Of a stretch of 35,893 nucleotides of DNA, positions 34,855-35,893 are shown piece after piece. A program made the translations under genes and the position numbers. This DNA comes from Flavobacteriales bacterium (GTDB lineage: Bacteria > Bacteroidota > Bacteroidia > Flavobacteriales > UBA7312): the NCBI GenBank assembly GCA_029248105.1, contig JAQWJZ010000012.1, forward strand, positions 1-35,893, read 5' to 3'. The notes under the pieces were generated by a model. That model saw only the letters and a list, made by a program, of their open reading frames with translations, did not search any database and was not told the origin of the DNA. Numbering within the stretch: position 1 is the stretch's first letter; every line of letters begins with the position of its first letter.

Positions 34855-35893
34855 AGCCTTAATATTCATATTTATCTCATCTATTTTTTTGATGAACACC
34901 TTTGGAATAGGGTTTAATTTATATCCGTTAAGATTAGTTCTGCCAATTGCTTTTCTTTATTTTTTATCGGTATTCTTTCAGAAAGCGATACTTTTAAAAC
35001 AAAAAATTAAAGTCCAACCGATTGTTCTTTTTTCTCTTTTTTTCTTTCTTTTCATGTTTATGCATACTTATGCAGTGACTCTAGTAAGAGTAGAGCTTTT
35101 TGATACTTTTTATGAACTTAATTCTGTACTGAATTTTTCATTTTTATTATTTTTTATTTTAACGCTTTATCTTGTAATTTTCTCATTTCCAAAACAATTC
35201 TTACAATCAAGTAAGTATATCATGTTATTGTTCTACCTGTTGTACGCTGTGTTTTCATTTTATGAAATTAAAACAGGTAATCATTTGCCTACTTCTGATT
35301 TAGTAGATGCTCCATGGTGGATGCGTCATGTGCCTACAGTAGTATATTTTAATTCAAATGACTTTGCATTTGTGTTTACACTAATGCTAATGTATGGATT
35401 AAGTGTTTTTGATAGAGATAAGCATCTCTCTAGCGTATGGATTTTGGCATTATTTGTAATACATATGTTTATTATGTATAAATCTCAAAGTAGATTGTCT
35501 TTTTTGATGTCTTTCTTTTTCTTTCTGTATAGATACCCTAGAAAAATTATATACACAAGTATATTCGGTTTGTTGTTATTCTTTGTTTTAGGTTTCTTTT
35601 TTGAAAGTGCCTGGTACATGCAGGCAATGGACGGTTTAGTCAAGTTAAAATCAGATTTGTCTTTCAACGAACGTCAATCAACATCAGTAAGATTTTACTT
35701 ATATAAATATGGTATTTTGTCTGCTTTTTCGTCATATGGCTTTGGATATGGCATAGATTATTCAGCTCAATACTATCAGTCAATTAATGATGTGAATTTA
35801 CATTACATTGTTGACCCACATTCATTTATTTTTGAATTATTGATAAATAGCGGACTATTAGCCACACTATTTTATATGGGCTTAAATATTTGG
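34847..35893 (+). CDS. Second O-antigen polymerase/ligase-like membrane protein (partial)
   Basis: An open frame of 349 codons from the ATG at 34847 that runs off the window end. It overlaps the previous gene by 8 bases. It encodes many hydrophobic helices and matches the Wzy/WaaL pattern: VVYFNSNDFAFVFTLML (about 165), KSQSRLSFLMSF (about 210), the arginine-bearing loop STSVRFYLYKYG, GFGYGIDYS, and DPHSFIFELLINSGLLATLFYMG near the end. The last is the usual His-containing motif before the next helix. It is not a duplicate of the preceding gene; only the family pattern is shared. Confidence 0.8.
   Translation, partial: MSKALIFIFISSIFLMNTFGIGFNLYPLRLVLPIAFLYFLSVFFQKAILLKQKIKVQPIVLFSLFFFLFMFMHTYAVTLVRVELFDTFYELNSVLNFSFLLFFILTLYLVIFSFPKQFLQSSKYIMLLFYLLYAVFSFYEIKTGNHLPTSDLVDAPWWMRHVPTVVYFNSNDFAFVFTLMLMYGLSVFDRDKHLSSVWILALFVIHMFIMYKSQSRLSFLMSFFFFLYRYPRKIIYTSIFGLLLFFVLGFFFESAWYMQAMDGLVKLKSDLSFNERQSTSVRFYLYKYGILSAFSSYGFGYGIDYSAQYYQSINDVNLHYIVDPHSFIFELLINSGLLATLFYMGLNIW

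Noticed and set aside
26042-35893. The polysaccharide cluster as a recent genomic island
   Set aside because: Two sampled 60-base stretches near 33.8-34.2 kb are 20-25% GC against about 42% in samples from groL and gldL, but membrane-protein genes are often AT-rich. No tRNA, integrase, insertion sequence or flanking repeat is visible, so transfer is not supported.

Overview
The window reads as chromosomal DNA of a Bacteroidota bacterium, most likely a flavobacterium (Flavobacteriales-like; family not resolvable from this sequence). The main reasons are a complete porP-gldKLMN block of the type IX secretion system (T9SS), COX15-type heme A synthase with the long loop usual in this phylum, AT-rich DNA, short intergenic gaps without clear Shine-Dalgarno sequences, and promoters of the Bacteroidota form TTTG-N19-21-TAnnTTTG (best examples before topA and rplU). 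I see no rRNA, tRNA, CRISPR array, transposase, integrase or prophage gene.

Left part, mostly on the minus strand: (1) 125-7083 is a tightly overlapping seven-gene operon, in transcription order serS, a lipoprotein, a TPR protein, a DUF4286-like protein, rsmA, mgtE and a D-2-hydroxyacid dehydrogenase. (2) 7182-7984 is rplU-rpmA with its own promoter and terminator. (3) 8062-8934 is a drug/metabolite-type transporter, divergent from a plus-strand pair at 8994-10390: a metal-binding (HMA) lipoprotein and heme A synthase ctaA. A bidirectional terminator separates ctaA from groL. (4) 10465-12378 is groES-groEL. (5) 12493-16636 is a second overlapping operon: miaB, a sigma-54 activator without a sensor domain, lptE, a TPR protein and secG. 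It joins tRNA modification, LPS assembly and Sec export.

Right part, all on the plus strand: topA and an arginase-fold protein (16823-20296) are followed by porP, gldK, gldL, gldM and gldN (20388-25966), the outer-membrane-associated ring and the motor of T9SS. A strong hairpin terminator closes gldN. From 26042 to the window edge runs a polysaccharide operon. It opens with the four enzymes that turn UDP-GlcNAc into UDP-2,3-diacetamido-2,3-dideoxy-glucuronic acid (UDP-GlcNAc(3NAc)A): a dehydrogenase, WbpB-, WbpD- and WbpE-like enzymes. Two Wzx-type flippases, a GT4 glycosyltransferase and two Wzy/WaaL-type membrane proteins follow; the last one is cut by the window end.

The most interesting point is that junction. 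In Porphyromonas gingivalis this Wbp pathway supplies the sugar that links T9SS cargo C-termini to anionic LPS. Here its genes lie directly behind the T9SS motor genes, with flippases and polymerase/ligase candidates next to them, so the region may be a secretion-plus-anchoring locus. This is an inference; the same pathway also feeds ordinary O-antigen or capsule synthesis.
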